Below are positions 37,786 through 51,706 of a DNA stretch of 64,000 nt, piece after piece; the stretch's first letter is position 1, and every line of letters starts with the position of its first letter. The stretch is from Calliopsis andreniformis (Eukaryota; Arthropoda; Insecta; Hymenoptera; Andrenidae): the NCBI RefSeq assembly GCF_051401765.1, contig NW_027480440.1, forward strand, positions 1,364,001-1,428,000, given 5' to 3'. Made by a program: the position numbers and the translations under genes. The notes beneath the pieces were generated by a model, which was not told the origin of the DNA, ran no database searches, and saw only the letters and a list, made by a program, of their open reading frames with translations.

Positions 37786-38938
37786 ATCCTCAATAGTCAA
37801 TCTCCAATCCTAGATCCTCAATCCCCAACCCTCAATCCTCAATCCTCAATCGTCAGTCCTCAATCCACAATCATCAATCCTCAATCCTCAATCTTCAATA
37901 CTCATTCCTCAATCCTCAATCCTCAATCCTCAATCCTCAATCTTCAATCCTCAACACTCAAACCTCAATCTTCAATACTCAATCCTCAATCCTCAATCCT
38001 CAATCCTCAATACTCAATCTTCAATCCTCAATCCTCAATCCTCAATCCTCAACCCTCAGCCCTCATCCTCAATCCTCAATCCTGAATCCTCAATCCTCAA
38101 TCCTCAATCCTCAATCCTCAGTCCTCAATCCACAATCATCAATCCTCAATCTTCAATACTCATTCCTCAATCCTCAATCCTCAATCCTCAATACTCAATC
38201 TTCAATCCTCAATCCTCAATCCTCAATCCTCAACCCTCAGCGATCATCCTCAATCCTCAATCCTGAATCCCCAATCCTCAATGTTCAATCCTCAATACTC
38301 AGACATCAATCATCAATCCTCAATACTCAATCCTCAATCCTCAATCCTCAATCATCAATCCTCAATCCTCAATCATCAACCTTCAATCCTCAATACTCAA
38401 TCTTCAATCCTCAATACTCAATCCTCAATATTCAACACACAACCATCAACCATCAATTCTCAATACTCAACCATCAATCCTCAATCCTCAGTCCTCAATC
38501 CACAATCATCAATCCTCAATCCTCAATCCTCAATCCTCAATACTCAATCCTCAATCCTCAATCCTCAATCATCAATCCTCAATCCTCAATCCTCAATCTT
38601 CAATCCTCAGTACTCAATCTTCAACCTTCAATCCTCAATCCTCAATCCTCAATCCTCAATCCGCAATCCTCAGTCTTCAATCCTCAATACTCAATCTTCA
38701 ATCCTCAATCCTCAATCCTCAATCATCAATCCTCAATCTTCAATCATCAATACTCAATCTTCAATCCTCAATAATCAATCTCCAATACTAGATCCTCAAT
38801 CCCCAATCCTCAATCGTTAATCCTCAATCTTCAATCCTCAATCCTCAATACTCAATCCTCAATCCTCAATATTCAACACACAACCATCAACCATCAATTC
38901 TCAATACTCAACCATGAATTATCAATTCTCAATACTCA
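37786..38938 (+). repeat. Tail of the Q domain
   Basis: Follows 33.93-34.66 kb at an offset of 3,861 bp (unit start at 38,281 against 34,420). It then switches near 38.55 kb to a stretch like 29.76-30.05 and 35.54-35.83 kb, containing the ATACTAGATCC unit near 38,785. It leads into the C module that opens the next domain. No gene. Confidence 0.75.
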
Positions 38939-39232
38939 ATGGAATATCCTGAATTCTCATGGTTCAATACTCAATCCACAATATTCAATAATCAAATCTC
39001 AATCCGCAAACATCAATTCTCAGTCCTCAAACCTCAATCCCGAATCCTCAACCCAGAATTCTCAATCTTCAGCCCTCAGTCCTCAACGATCAATTGTCAA
39101 TCCTCAATCTTCAATAGAATACCCTCAATTCACTGTTTTCAATACTCAATCCCCATTCTTCAATCTTCAAATCTCAAAACACAAACATCAATTCCCATCA
39201 CTCAACCCTCAACACTCAGCCCTCAATCATCA
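38939..39232 (+). repeat. C plus B-prime double block, copy 5
   Basis: First of six copies in which the C block is followed by a D block 622 bp downstream (here 39,561). Private change: the unit before ATTCTCA reads ACCCAGA where other copies read ACCCTGA. B-prime at 39,114. Confidence 0.9.
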
Positions 39233-42200
39233 ATCCTCAATCCTCAATCCTCAATCTTCAATCCTCAATACTCAATCTTCAATCCTCAATCCTCAATTCT
39301 CAATCCTCAATACTCAATCCTCAATTCTCATCACTCAACACTCAACACTCAGTCCTCAATCTTCAATCCTCAATCCTCAATCCTCAATCCTCAATCTTCA
39401 ATCCTCAGTCCTCAATCCTCAATCCTCAATCTTCAGTCCTCAACCCCAATCCTCAATTCTCAATCCTCAACCCTCAATCCCCAAATCTCAATATTCTACA
39501 CACAACCCTCAAACATCAATCCTCAATACTCAACTATCAATCCTCAGTTTTCAATACTCGATAGAATATCCTGAATTCTCAGGATTCTATACTCAATACA
39601 CAATACTCAATTATCAAATCTCAATCCTCAATCATCAATCCTCAACACTCAAGCCTCAAACATCTGTCCTCATTCTTCAATCCTCAATCCTCTAACGTCA
39701 ATCCTCAATCCTCAATCCTCAGTCCTCAGTCTTCAATCCTCAATACTCAATCTCCAATCCTCAGTCCTCAATCCTCAATCATCAATCCTCAATCCTGAAT
39801 CTTCAATCCTCAATCCCCAATCCTCAATCTTCAATCCTCAATCCTCAATCCTCAATCCTCAATTCTCAATCCTCAACCCTCAGTCCCCGTCCTCAATCCT
39901 CATCCCTCAATCCTCAATCCTCAATCCCCAATCCTCAATCCTCAAACCTCAATCATCAATACTCAATCTTCAATCCTCAATCCTCAATCCTTGATCCTCA
40001 ATCCTCAATCCTTGATCCTCAATCCGCAGTCCTCAATCTTCAACCCTCAATCTCCTATCCTCAATCCTCAAGCGTCAAACCTCAATCATCAATCCTCAAC
40101 CCTCAATCCTCAGTCCTCAAAACTCAATCCTCAACCCTCAATCCTCAATCCTCAATTTTCAATCATCAATACTGAATCTTCAATCCTCAATTATCAATCC
40201 TCAATCCTCAATCCTCAATCTTCATCATCAATACTCAATCTTCAATCCTCAATAATCAATATCCAATCCTAGATCCTCAATCCCCAATCATCAATCGTTA
40301 ATCCTCAATATTCATACCTTAATCCCCTGTCCTCAATCCTCAATACTCAACCTTCAATCCTCAATCCTCAATTCTCAATCCTCAATACTCAATCTTCAAT
40401 CCTCAATCCTCAATCCTCAATCCTCAATCCTCATTCCTCAATCCTTAATCCTCAATACTCAAACCTCAATCCTCAACCGTCAGGCCTCGTCCTCAAACCT
40501 CAACCCTCAATCCTCAATACTCAATCTTCAATCATCAATACTCAATCTTCAATCCTCAATCCTCAATCCACAATCCTCAATCCTCAATCCTCAATATTCA
40601 ATACACAACCCTCAACCATCAATCCTCAATACTCAATCATCAATACTCAATTCTCAATACTCAATAGAATATCCTGAATTCTCAGTTTTCAATACACAAT
40701 CCTCAATCTTCAATCTTCAAGCCTCCATTCACAAACATCAATTCTCATCACTCAACCCTCAACACTCAGTCTTCAATCTTCAATCCTCAATCCTCAATCC
40801 TCAATCTTCAATCCTCAATACTCAATCTTCAATCCTCAATCCTCAATCCTCAAACCTCAATCCTCAACCATCAGCCATCATCCTCAATCCTCAATCCTCG
40901 TTCCTCAATCCTCAATCCTCGACCCTCAGTCCTCATCCTCAATTCTCAATGCTCAATCCTCAATCCTCAATTCTCAATCATCAATCCTCAATAATCAATC
41001 TCCAATCCTAGATCCTGAATCCCCAATCCTCAATCCTTAACCCTCAATCTTCAATCCTCACTCCTCAGTCCTCAATCCTCAACCCTGAATCTTCAATCCT
41101 CAATCCCCAATCCTCAATCTTCAATCCTCAATCCTCAATCCTCAATCCTCAATTCTCAATCCTCAAACCTCAGTCCCCGTCCTCAATCCTCATCCCTCAA
41201 TCCTCAATCCTCAATCCTCAATCCTCAATCATCAATACTCAATCTTCAATCCTCAATCCTCAATCCTTGATCCTCAATCCTCAGTCCTCAATCTTCAATC
41301 CTCAATCTCCTATCCTCAATCCTCAAGCATCAATCCTCAATCCTCAATCCTCAACCCTCAATCCTCAGTCCTCAAACCTCAATCCTGAAACCTCAATCCT
41401 GAATTCTCAATTTTCAGCACTTAGTCCTCAATAATCAATGGCCAATCACCAATCCTCAATAGAATATCCTCAATTCACAGTTTTCAATACTCAATCCTCA
41501 ATCTTCAATCTTCAAATATCAATCCACAAACATCAATTCTCATCACTCAACACTCAGTCCTCAATCTTCAGTCCTCAATCCTCAATCCTCAGTATTCAAT
41601 CGTAAATACTCAATCTTCAATCCACAATCCTCAATACTCAATTCTCAATCGTCAATCCTCAATACTCAATCTACAGTCATGAATGCTCAATCTTCAATAC
41701 TCAATCCTCAATCCTCAATCCTCAATCCTCAATCCTCAATCCTCAATCCCCATTCCTCAAACCTCAATCCTCGACCCTCAGTCCTCATACTCAATTCTCA
41801 ATGCTCAATCCTCAATCCTCAATTCTCAATCATCAATCCTCAATAATCAATCTCCAATCCTAGATCCTGAATCCCCAATCCTCAATCCTTAACCCTCAAT
41901 CTTCAATCCTCAATCCCCAGTCCTCAATCTTCATTCGACAATCCTTAATCCTCAATCCTCAATCCTCAGTCCTGAGTCCTCAATCTTCAATACTCATTCC
42001 TCAATCCTCAATCCTCAATCCTCAATACTCAATCGTCAATCCTCAATCCTCAATCCTCAATCCTCAATCCTCAACCCTCAGCCCTCATCCTCAATCCTCA
42101 ATCCTGAATCCCCAATCCTCAATGTTCAATCCTCAATACTCAATCTTCAATCTTCAATCGTCAATCCTCAATCCTCAATCCTAATTCCTCAAACCTCAAT

Positions 42201-44708
42201 CCTCAACCCGCAGTCCTCATCCTCCATCCTCAAACATCAATCCTCAATCCTCAATCTTCAATCCTCAATACTCAACCTTCAATCCTCAATCCTCAATCCC
42301 CAATCCTCAATCCTCAATCCTCAATCGTCAGTCTTCAATCCTCAATACACAATCTGCAATCCTCAGACCTCAACCCTCAACCCTCAATCCTCAGTCTTCA
42401 ATCCTCAATACCCAATCCTCAATCTTCAACCCTCAATCCGCAATCCTCAATTCTCAATCCTCAATCCTCAATCCTCAGTCCTCAGTCCTCAAACCTCAAT
42501 CCTCAACCATCAGCCATCATCCTCAATCCTCAATCCTCGTTCCTCAATCCTCAATCCTCAATCCTCAATCCTCAATAGTCAATCTCCAATCCTAGATCCT
42601 CAATCCCCAACCCTCAATCCTTAATCCTCAATCTTCAATCCTCAATCCTCAATCCTCAATCTTCAATACTCAATCCTCAATCCTCAATCCTCAATCCTCA
42701 ATACTCAATCTTCAATCCTCAATCCTCAATCCTCAATCCTCAACCCTCAGCCCTCATCTTCAATCCTCAATCCTGAATCCTCAATCCTCTATCTTCAATC
42801 CTCAATACTCGGTCTTCAATCCTCAATCCTCAATCCTCAATCGTCAGTCCTCAATCCACAATCATCAATCCTCAATCCTCAATCTTCAATACTCATTCCT
42901 CAATCCTCAATCCTCAATCCTCAATCCTCAATCTTCAATCCTCAACACTCAAACCTCAATCTTCAATCCTCAATACTCAATCCTCAATCCTCAATACTCA
43001 ACCATCAATCCTCAATCCTCAATACTCAATAGAATATCCTGAATTCTCAGTATTCAATACTCAAACCTCAATCCTCAACCCTCGGCCCTCATCCACTATC
43101 CTCAATCCTCAATCCTCAATCCTCAATAGTCAATCTCCAATCCTAGATCCTCAATCCCCAATCCTCAATCCTTAATCCTCAATCTTCAATCCTCAATCCT
43201 CAATCCTCAATCCTCAATCCTCAATCTTCAATACTCAATCCTCAATCCTCAATCCTCAATCCTCAATACTCGATCTTCAATCCTCAATCCTCAATCCTCA
43301 ATCCTCAACCCTCAGCCCTCATCCTCAATCCTCAATCCTGAATCCTCAATCGTCAATCCTCAATCCTCAATCCTCAGTCCTCAATCCACAATCATCAATC
43401 CTCAATCCTCAATCCTCAATCCTCAATCCTCAATCCTCAATACTCAATCTTCAATCCTCAATCCTCAATCCTCAATCCTCAACCCTCAGCCCTCATCTTC
43501 AATCCTCAATTCTGAATCGTCAATCCTCTATCTTCAATCCTCAATACTCAGTCTCCAATCCTCAATCCTCAATCCTCAATCGTCAGTCCTCAATCCACAA
43601 ACATCAATCCTCAATCCTCAATCTTCAATACTCATTCCTCAATCCTCAATCCTCATTCCTCAATCCTCAATCTTCAATCCTCAACACTCAAACCTCAATC
43701 TTCAATCCTCAATACTCAATCCTCAATCCTCAATACTCAACCATCAATCCTCAATCCTCAATACTCAATAGAATATCCTGAATTCTCAGTATTCAATACT
43801 CAAACCTCAATCCTCAACCCTCAGCCCTCATTCACTATCCTCAATCCTCAATCCTCAATCCTCAATAGTCAATCTCCAATCCTCGATCCTCAATCCCCAA
43901 TCCTCAATCCTTAATCCTCAATCTTCAATCCTCAATCCTCAATCCTCAATCTTCAATACTCAATCCTCAATCCTCAATCCTCAATCCTCAATACTCAATC
44001 TTCAATCCTCAATCCTCAATCCTCAATCCTCAACCCTCAGCCCTCATCCTCAATCCTCAATCCTGAATCCTCAACCCTCAATCCTCAATCCTCAATCCTC
44101 AGTCCTCAATCCACAATCATCAATCCTCAATCTTCAATACTCATTCCTCAATCCTCAATCCTCAATCCTCAATACTCAATCTTCAATCCTCAATCCTCAA
44201 TCCTCAATCCTCAACCCTCAGCGATCATCCTCAATCCTCAATCCTGAATCCCCAATCCTCAATGTTCAATCCTCAATACTCAGACATCAATCATCAATCC
44301 TCAATACTCAATCCTCAATCCTCAATCCTCAATCATCAATCCTCAATCCTCAATCATCAACCTTCAATCCTCAATACTCAATCTTCAATCCTCAATACTC
44401 AATCCTCAATATTCAACACACAACCATCAACCATCAATTCTCAATACTCAACCATCAATCCTCAATTCTCAATACTCAATATTCAAACCTCAATCCTCAA
44501 CCGTCAGTCCTCGTCCTCAATCCTCAACCTTCACTCCTCAAACATCAATTCTCAACACTCAATCCTCAACACTCAGTCCTCTCTCTTCAATCCTCCATTC
44601 TCAATCCTCAATCCTCAATACTCAATCCTCAATCCTCAATATTCAACACACAACCATCAACCATCAATTCTCAATACTCAACCATGAATTATCAATTCTC
44701 AATACTCA

Positions 44709-47145
44709 ATGGAATATCCTGAATTCTCATGGTTCAATACTCAATCCACAATATTCAATGATCAAATCTCAATCCGCAAACATCAATTCTCAGTCCTCAA
44801 ACCTCAATCCCGAATCCTCAACCCTGAATTCTCAATCTTCAGCCCTCAGTCCTCAACGATCAATTGTCAATCCTCAATCTTCAATAGAATACCCTCAATT
44901 CACTGTTTTCAATACTCAATCCCCATTCTTCAATCTTCAAATCTCAAAACACAAACATCAATTCCCATCACTCAACCCTCAACACACAGCCCTCAATCAT
45001 CAATCTTCAATCCTCAATCCTCAATCTTCAATCCTCAATACTCAATCTTCAATCCTCAACCCTCAATTCTCAATCCTCAATACTCAATCCTCAATTCTCA
45101 TCACTCAACACTCAACACTCAGTCCTCAATCTTCAATCCTCAATCCTCAATCCTCAATCCTCAATCTTCAATCCTCAGTCCTCAATCCTCAATCCTCAAT
45201 CTTCAGTCCTCAACCCCAATCCTCAATTCTCAATCCTCAACCCTCAATCCTCAAATCTCAATATTCTACACACAACCCTCAAACATCAATCCTCAATACT
45301 CAACTATCAATCCTCAGTTTTCAATACTCGATAGAATATCCTGAATTCTCAGGATTCTATACTCAATACACAATACTCAATCATCAAATCTCAATCCTCA
45401 ATCATCAATCCTCAATACTCAATCTCCAATCCTCAGTCCTCAATCCTCAATCATCAATCCTCAATCCTGAATCTTCAATCCTCAATCCCCAATCCTCAAT
45501 CTTCAATCCTCAATCCTCAATCCTCAATCCTCAATTCTCAATCCTCAACCCTCAGTCCCCGTCCTCAATCCTCATCCCTCAATCCTCAATCCTCAATCCC
45601 CAATCCTCAATCCTCAAACCTCAATCATCAATACTCAATCTTCAATCCTCAATCCTCAATCCTTGATCCTCAATCCTCAATCCTTGATCCTCAATCCGCA
45701 GTCCTCAATCTTCAATCCTCAATCTCCTATCCTCAATCCTCAAGCGTCAAACCTCAATCATCAATCCTCAACCCTCAATCCTCAGTCCTCAAAACTCAAT
45801 CCTCAACCCTCAATCCTCAATCCTCAATTTTCAATCATCAATACTGAATCTTCAATCCTCAATTATCAATCCTCAATCCTCAATCCTCAATCTTCATCAT
45901 CAATACTCAATCTTCAATCCTCAATAATCAATATCCAATCCTAGATCCTCAATCCCCAATCATCAATCGTTAATCCTCAATATTCATACCTTAATCCCCT
46001 GTCCTCAATCCTCAATACTCAACCTTCAATCCTCAATCCTCAATTCTCAATCCTCAATACTCAATCTTCAATCCTCAATCCTCAATCCTCAATCCTCAAT
46101 ATTCAATCTTCAATCCACAATCCTCAATCCTCAATCTTCATTCCTCAATACTTAATCCTCAACCCTCAATCCTCAGTCCTCATTCCTCAACCGTCAATCC
46201 TCAATACTCAATCTCCAGTCCTCAATCCTCAACAATCAATCCTTAATCCTCAATCCTGAATCTTCAATCCTCCATCCTCAATACCCAAACCTCAATCTTC
46301 AATCCTCAATCCTCGATCCTCAATCTTCAATCCCTAATCCTCAATTCTCAATCCCCAGTCCTCAATCATCAATCCTCAATGCTCAATAATCAGTCCTCAA
46401 TCCTCAGTCCTCAATCCTCAATCCTCATTCCTCAATCCTTAATCCTCAATACTCAAACCTCAATCCTCAACCGTCAGTCCTCGTCCTCAAACCTCAACCC
46501 TCAATCCTCAATACTCAATCTTCAATCATCAATACTCAATCTTCAATCCTCAATCCTCAATCCACAATCCTCAATCCTCAATCCTCAATATTCAATACAC
46601 AACCCTCAACCATCAATCCTCAATACTCAATCATCAATACTCAATTCTCAATACTCAATAGAATATCCTGAATTCTCAGTTTTCAATACACAATCCTCAA
46701 TCTTCAATCTTCAAGCCTCCATCCACAAACATCAATTCTCATCACTCAACCCTCAACACTCAGTCCTCAATCATCAATCCTCAATCCTCAATCCTCAATC
46801 TTCAATCCTCAATACTCAATCTTCAATCCTCAATCCTCAATCCTCAAACCTCAATCCTCAACCATCAGCCATCATCCTCAATCCTCAATCCTCGTTCCTC
46901 AATCCCCAATCCTCGACCCTCAGTCCTCATCCTCAATTCTCAATGCTCAATCCTCAATCCTCAATTCTCAATACTCTACCTTCAATCCTCAATCCACAAT
47001 TCTCAATCCTCAATACTCAATCTTCAATCCTCAATCCTCAATCCTCAATCCTCAATACTCAATCCTCAATCCTCAATATTCAACACACAACCATCAACCA
47101 TCAATTCTCAATACTCAACCATGAATTATCAATTCTCAATACTCA
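44709..47145 (+). repeat. 2.54-kb tandem unit V, copy 1 (98 bp shorter)
   Basis: Starts with a C module (44,709, private G in ATGATCA at heptamer 8; B-prime at 44,884) and a D block at 45,331. Fourteen heptamers (98 bp) are missing near 45,412, removing the last part of the D block. From C start to the later TTGATCC landmark is 954 bp here and 1,052 bp in the copies at 38,939, 47,146, 53,771 and 62,794. The next V copy follows directly, with landmarks at 2,535 bp spacing (45,663 and 48,198; 46,379 and 48,914). Confidence 0.87.
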
Positions 47146-49505
47146 ATGGAATATCCTGAATTCTCATGGTTCAATACTCAATCCACAATATTCAATAATC
47201 AAATCTCAATCCGCAAACATCAATTCTCAGTCCTCAAACCTCAATCCCGAATCCTCAACCCTGAATTCTCAATCTTCAGCCCTCAGTCCTCAACGATCAA
47301 TTGTCAATCCTCAATCTTCAATAGAATACCCTCAATTCACTGTTTTCAATACTCAATCCCCATTCTTCAATCTTCAAATCTCAAAACACAAACATCAATT
47401 CCCATCACTCAACCCTCAACACTCAGCCCTCAATCATCAATCCTCAATCCTCAATCCTCAATCTTCAATCCTCAATACTCAATCTTCAATCCTCAACCCT
47501 CAATTCTCAATCCTCAATACTCAATCCTCAATTCTCATCACTCAACACTCAACACTCAGTCCTCAATCTTCAATCCTCAATCCTCAATCCTCAATCCTCA
47601 ATCTTCAATCCTCAGTCCTCAATCCTCAATCCTCAATCTTCAGTCCTCAACCCCAATCCTCAATTCTCAATCCTCAACCCTCAATCCTCAAATCTCAATA
47701 TTCTACACACAACCCTCAAACATCAATCCTCAATACTCAACTATCAATCCTCAGTTTTCAATACTCGATAGAATATCCTGAATTCTCAGGATTCTATACT
47801 CAATACACAATACTCAATCATCAAATCTCAATCCTCAATCATCAATCCTCAACACTCAAGCCTCAAACATCTGTCCTCATTCTTCAATCCTCAATCCTCT
47901 AACGTCAATCCTCAATCCTCAATCCTCAGTCCTCAGTCTTCAATCCTCAATACTCAATCTCCAATCCTCAGTCCTCAATCCTCAATCATCAATCCTCAAT
48001 CCTGAATCTTCAATCCTCAATCCCCAATCCTCAATCTTCAATCCTCAATCCTCAATCCTCAATCCTCAATTCTCAATCCTCAACCCTCAGTCCCCGTCCT
48101 CAATCCTCATCCCTCAATCCTCAATCCTCAATCCCCAATCCTCAATCCTCAAACCTCAATCATCAATACTCAATCTTCAATCCTCAATCCTCAATCCTTG
48201 ATCCTCAATCCTCAATCCTTGATCCTCAATCCGCAGTCCTCAATCTTCAATCCTCAATCTCCTATCCTCAATCCTCAAGCGTCAAACCTCAATCATCAAT
48301 CCTCAACCCTCAATCCTCAGTCCTCAAAACTCAATCCTCAACCCTCAATCCTCAATCCTCAATTTTCAATCATCAATACTGAATCTTCAATCCTCAATTA
48401 TCAATCCTCAATCCTCAATCCTCAATCTTCATCATCAATACTCAATCTTCAATCCTCAATAATCAATATCCAATCCTAGATCCTCAATCCCCAATCATCA
48501 ATCGTTAATCCTCAATATTCATACCTTAATCCCCTGTCCTCAATCCTCAATACTCAACCTTCAATCCCCAATCCTCAATTCTCAATCCTCAATACTCAAT
48601 CTTCAATCCTCAATCCTCAATCCTCAATCCTCAATATTCAATCTTCAATCCACAATCCTCAATCCTCAATCTTCATTCCTCAATACTTAATCCTCAACCC
48701 TCAATCCTCAGTCCTCATTCCTCAACCGTCAATCCTCAATACTCAATCTCCAGTCCTCAATCCTCAACAATCAATCCTTAATCCTCAATCCTGAAACTTC
48801 AATCCTCCATCCTCAATACCCAAACCTCAATCTTTAATCCTCAATCCTCGATCCTCAATCTTCAATCCCTAATCCTCAATTCTCAATCCCCAGTCCTCAA
48901 TCATCAATCCTCAATGCTTAATAATCAGTCCTCAATCCTCAGTCCTCAATCCTCAATCCTCATTCCTCAATCCTTAATCCTCAATACTCAAACCTCAATC
49001 CTCAACCGTCAGTCCTCGTCCTCAAACCTCAACCCTCAATCCTCAATACTCAATCTTCAATCATCAATACTCAATCTTCAATCCTCAATCCTCAATCCAC
49101 AATCCTCAATCCTCAATCCTCAATATTCAATACACAACCCTCAACCATCAATCCTCAATACTCAATCATCAATACTCAATTCTCAATACTCAATAGAATA
49201 TCCTGAATTCTCAGTTTTCAATACACAATCCTCAATCTTCAATCTTCAAGCCTCCATCCACAAACATCAATTCTCATCACTCAACCCTCAACACTCAGTC
49301 CTCAATCTTCAATCCTCAATCCTCAATCCTCAATCTTCAATCCTCAATACTCAATCTTCAATCCTCAATCCTCAATCCTCAAACCTCAATCCTCAACCAT
49401 CAGCCATCATCCTCAATCCTCAATCCTCGTTCCTCAATCCCCAATCCTCGACCCTCAGTCCTCATCCTCAATTCTCAATGCTCAATCCTCAATCCTCAAT
49501 TCTCA
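47146..49505 (+). repeat. 2.54-kb tandem unit V, copy 2
   Basis: C module at 47,146, B-prime at 47,321, D block at 47,768, A block at 49,193. It follows V copy 1 until about 49.5 kb. There, instead of leading back to a C module, it continues with an ATAATCA and CTAGATCC stretch like that at 40.98 kb. The longest open frame of the window (46,379-47,902) crosses the V1-V2 boundary and reads through blocks of several subtypes, as expected of a chance frame. Confidence 0.87.
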
Positions 49506-50904
49506 ATCATCAATCCTCAATAATCAATCTCCAATCCTAGATCCTGAATCCCCAATCCTCAATCCTTAACCCTCAATCTTCAATCCTCACTCCTCAGTCC
49601 TCAATCCTCAACCCTGAATCTTCAATCCTCAATCCCCAATCCTCAATCTTCAATCCTCAATCCTCAATCCTCAATCCTCAATTCTCAATCCTCAAACCTC
49701 AGTCCCCGTCCTCAATCCTCATCCCTCAATCCTCAATCCTCAATCCTCAATCCTCAATCATCAATACTCAATCTTCAATCCTCAATCCTCAATCCTTGAT
49801 CCTCAATCCTCAGTCCTCAATCTTCAATCCTCAATCTCCTATCCTCAATCCTCAAGCATCAATCCTCAATCCTCAATCCTCAACCCTCAATCCTCAGTCC
49901 TCAAACCTCAATCCTGAAACCTCAATCCTGAATTCTCAATTTTCAGCACTTAGTCCTCAATAATCAATGGCCAATCACCAATCCTCAATAGAATATCCTC
50001 AATCCACAGTTTTCAATACTCAATCCTCAATCTTCAATCTTCAAATATCAATCCACAAACATCAATTCTCATCACTCAACACTCAACACTCAGTCCTCAA
50101 TCTTCAGTCCTCAATCCTCAATCCTCAGTATTCAATCGTAAATACTCAATCTTCAATCCACAATCCTCAATACTCAATTCTCAATCGTCAATCCTCAATA
50201 CTCAATCTACAGTCATGAATGCTCAATCTTCAATACTCAATCCTCAATCCTCAATCCTCAATCCTCAATCCTCAATCCTCAATCCCCATTCCACAAACCT
50301 CAATCCTCGACCCTCAGTCCTCATCCTCAATTCTCAATGCTCAATCCTCAATCCTCAATTCTCAATCATCAATCCTCAATAATCAATCTCCAATCCTAGA
50401 TCCTGAATCCCCAATCCTCAATCCTTAACCCTCAATCTTCAATCCTCAATCCCCAGTCCTCAATCTTCATTCGACAATCCTTAATCCTCAATCCTCTATC
50501 CTCAGTCCTGAGTCCTCAACTTTCAATCCTCAATACTCAATCTCCAATCCTCAATTCTCAATCCTCAATCTTCAATCCTCAATACTCAATCTTCAATCCT
50601 CAATCCTCAATCTTCAATCCTCAATACTTAATCTTCAATCCTCAATATTCAGCAAACAACCCTCAACCATCAATCCTCAATACTCAACCATCAATCGTCA
50701 ATTCTCAGTACTCAATAGAATATCCTGAATTCTCAGTTTTCAATACTCAATACTCAATCTGCAATCTTCATATCTCTATGCACAAACATCAATTCTCATC
50801 ACTGAACCCTCAACACTCAGGCCCCAATCCTCAATCTTCAATCCTCAATCCTCAATACTCAATCCTCAGTCCTCAGTCCTCAATCTTCAATACTCAATCC
50901 TCAA

Positions 50905-51706
50905 TCCCCAATCCTCAATCCTCAATCCTCAATCGTCAGTCTTCAATCCTCAATACACCATCTGCAATCCTCAGACCTCAATCCTCTATCCTCATTCCTC
51001 AAACCTCAATCCTCAACCCTCAGTCCTCATCCTCCATCCTCAAACCTCAATCCTCAATCCTCAATCTTCAATCCTCAATACTCAACCTTCAATCCTCAAT
51101 CCTCAATCCCCTATCCCCAATCCTCAATCCTCAATCGTCAGTCTTCAATCCTCAATACACAATCTGCAATCCTCAGACCTCAACCCTCAACCCTCAATCC
51201 TCATTCTTCAATCCTCAATACCCAATCCTCAATCTTCAACCCTCAATCCTCAATCCTCAATTCTCAATCCTCAATCCTCAGTCCTCAGTCCTCAAACCTC
51301 TATCCTCAACCATCAGCCATCATCCTCAATCCTCAATCCTCGTTCCTCAATCCTCAATCCTCAACCCTCAATCCTCAATAGTCAATCTCCAATCCTAGAT
51401 CCTCAATCCCCAATCCTCAATCCTTAATCCTCAATATTCAATCCTCAATCCTCAATCCTGAATCTTCAATACTCAATCCTCAATCCTCAATCCTCAATCC
51501 TCAATACTCAATCTTCAATCCTCAATCCTCAATCCTCAATCCTCAACCCTCACCCCTCATCTTCAATCCTCAATCCTGAATCCTCAATCCTCAATCTTCA
51601 ATCCTCAATACACAGTCTTCAATCCTCAATCCTCATTCCTCAATCGTCAGTCCTCAATCCACAATCATCAATCCTCAATCCTCAATCTTCAATACTCATT
51701 CCTCAA
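50905..51706 (+). repeat. 802-bp tandem unit, copy 1
   Basis: Defined by the marker CACCATCTGCAATCC, whose CATCTG starts at 50,959 and recurs at 51,761 and 52,563, exactly 802 bp apart each time. This copy has CAGACCTCAATCC after the marker, whereas copies 2 and 3 have CAGACCACAATCC. Copies 2 and 3 are therefore the closer pair. The start is an estimate from matching flanks. Confidence 0.88.

Larger units (their letters stand above)
38939..48352 (+). repeat. Large segmental repeat S, copy 1
   Basis: This segment returns at 53,771-64,000. The offset is 14,832 bp from 38,939 to about 41.9 kb (C module 38,939 and 53,771; 39,991 and 54,823; 41,683 and 56,515). It becomes 15,529 bp by 44.26 kb (44,262 and 59,791) and 15,648 bp from 45.66 kb on (47,146 and 62,794). 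The first change, 697 bp, comes from extra unit material at 57.3-59.0 kb. The second, 119 bp, is the sum of a 98-bp loss here near 45,412 and a 21-bp gain near 61,000. Confidence 0.85.

Noticed and set aside
46379..47902. A 507-codon open frame, the longest in the window, with NPQSSIL-type repeats
   Set aside because: The consensus has no stop in any + frame, so long frames are expected. Overlapping frames give the same peptide, homologous copies have stops at different places, and the frame crosses a boundary between duplicated units. No promoter, unique domain or codon bias is visible.
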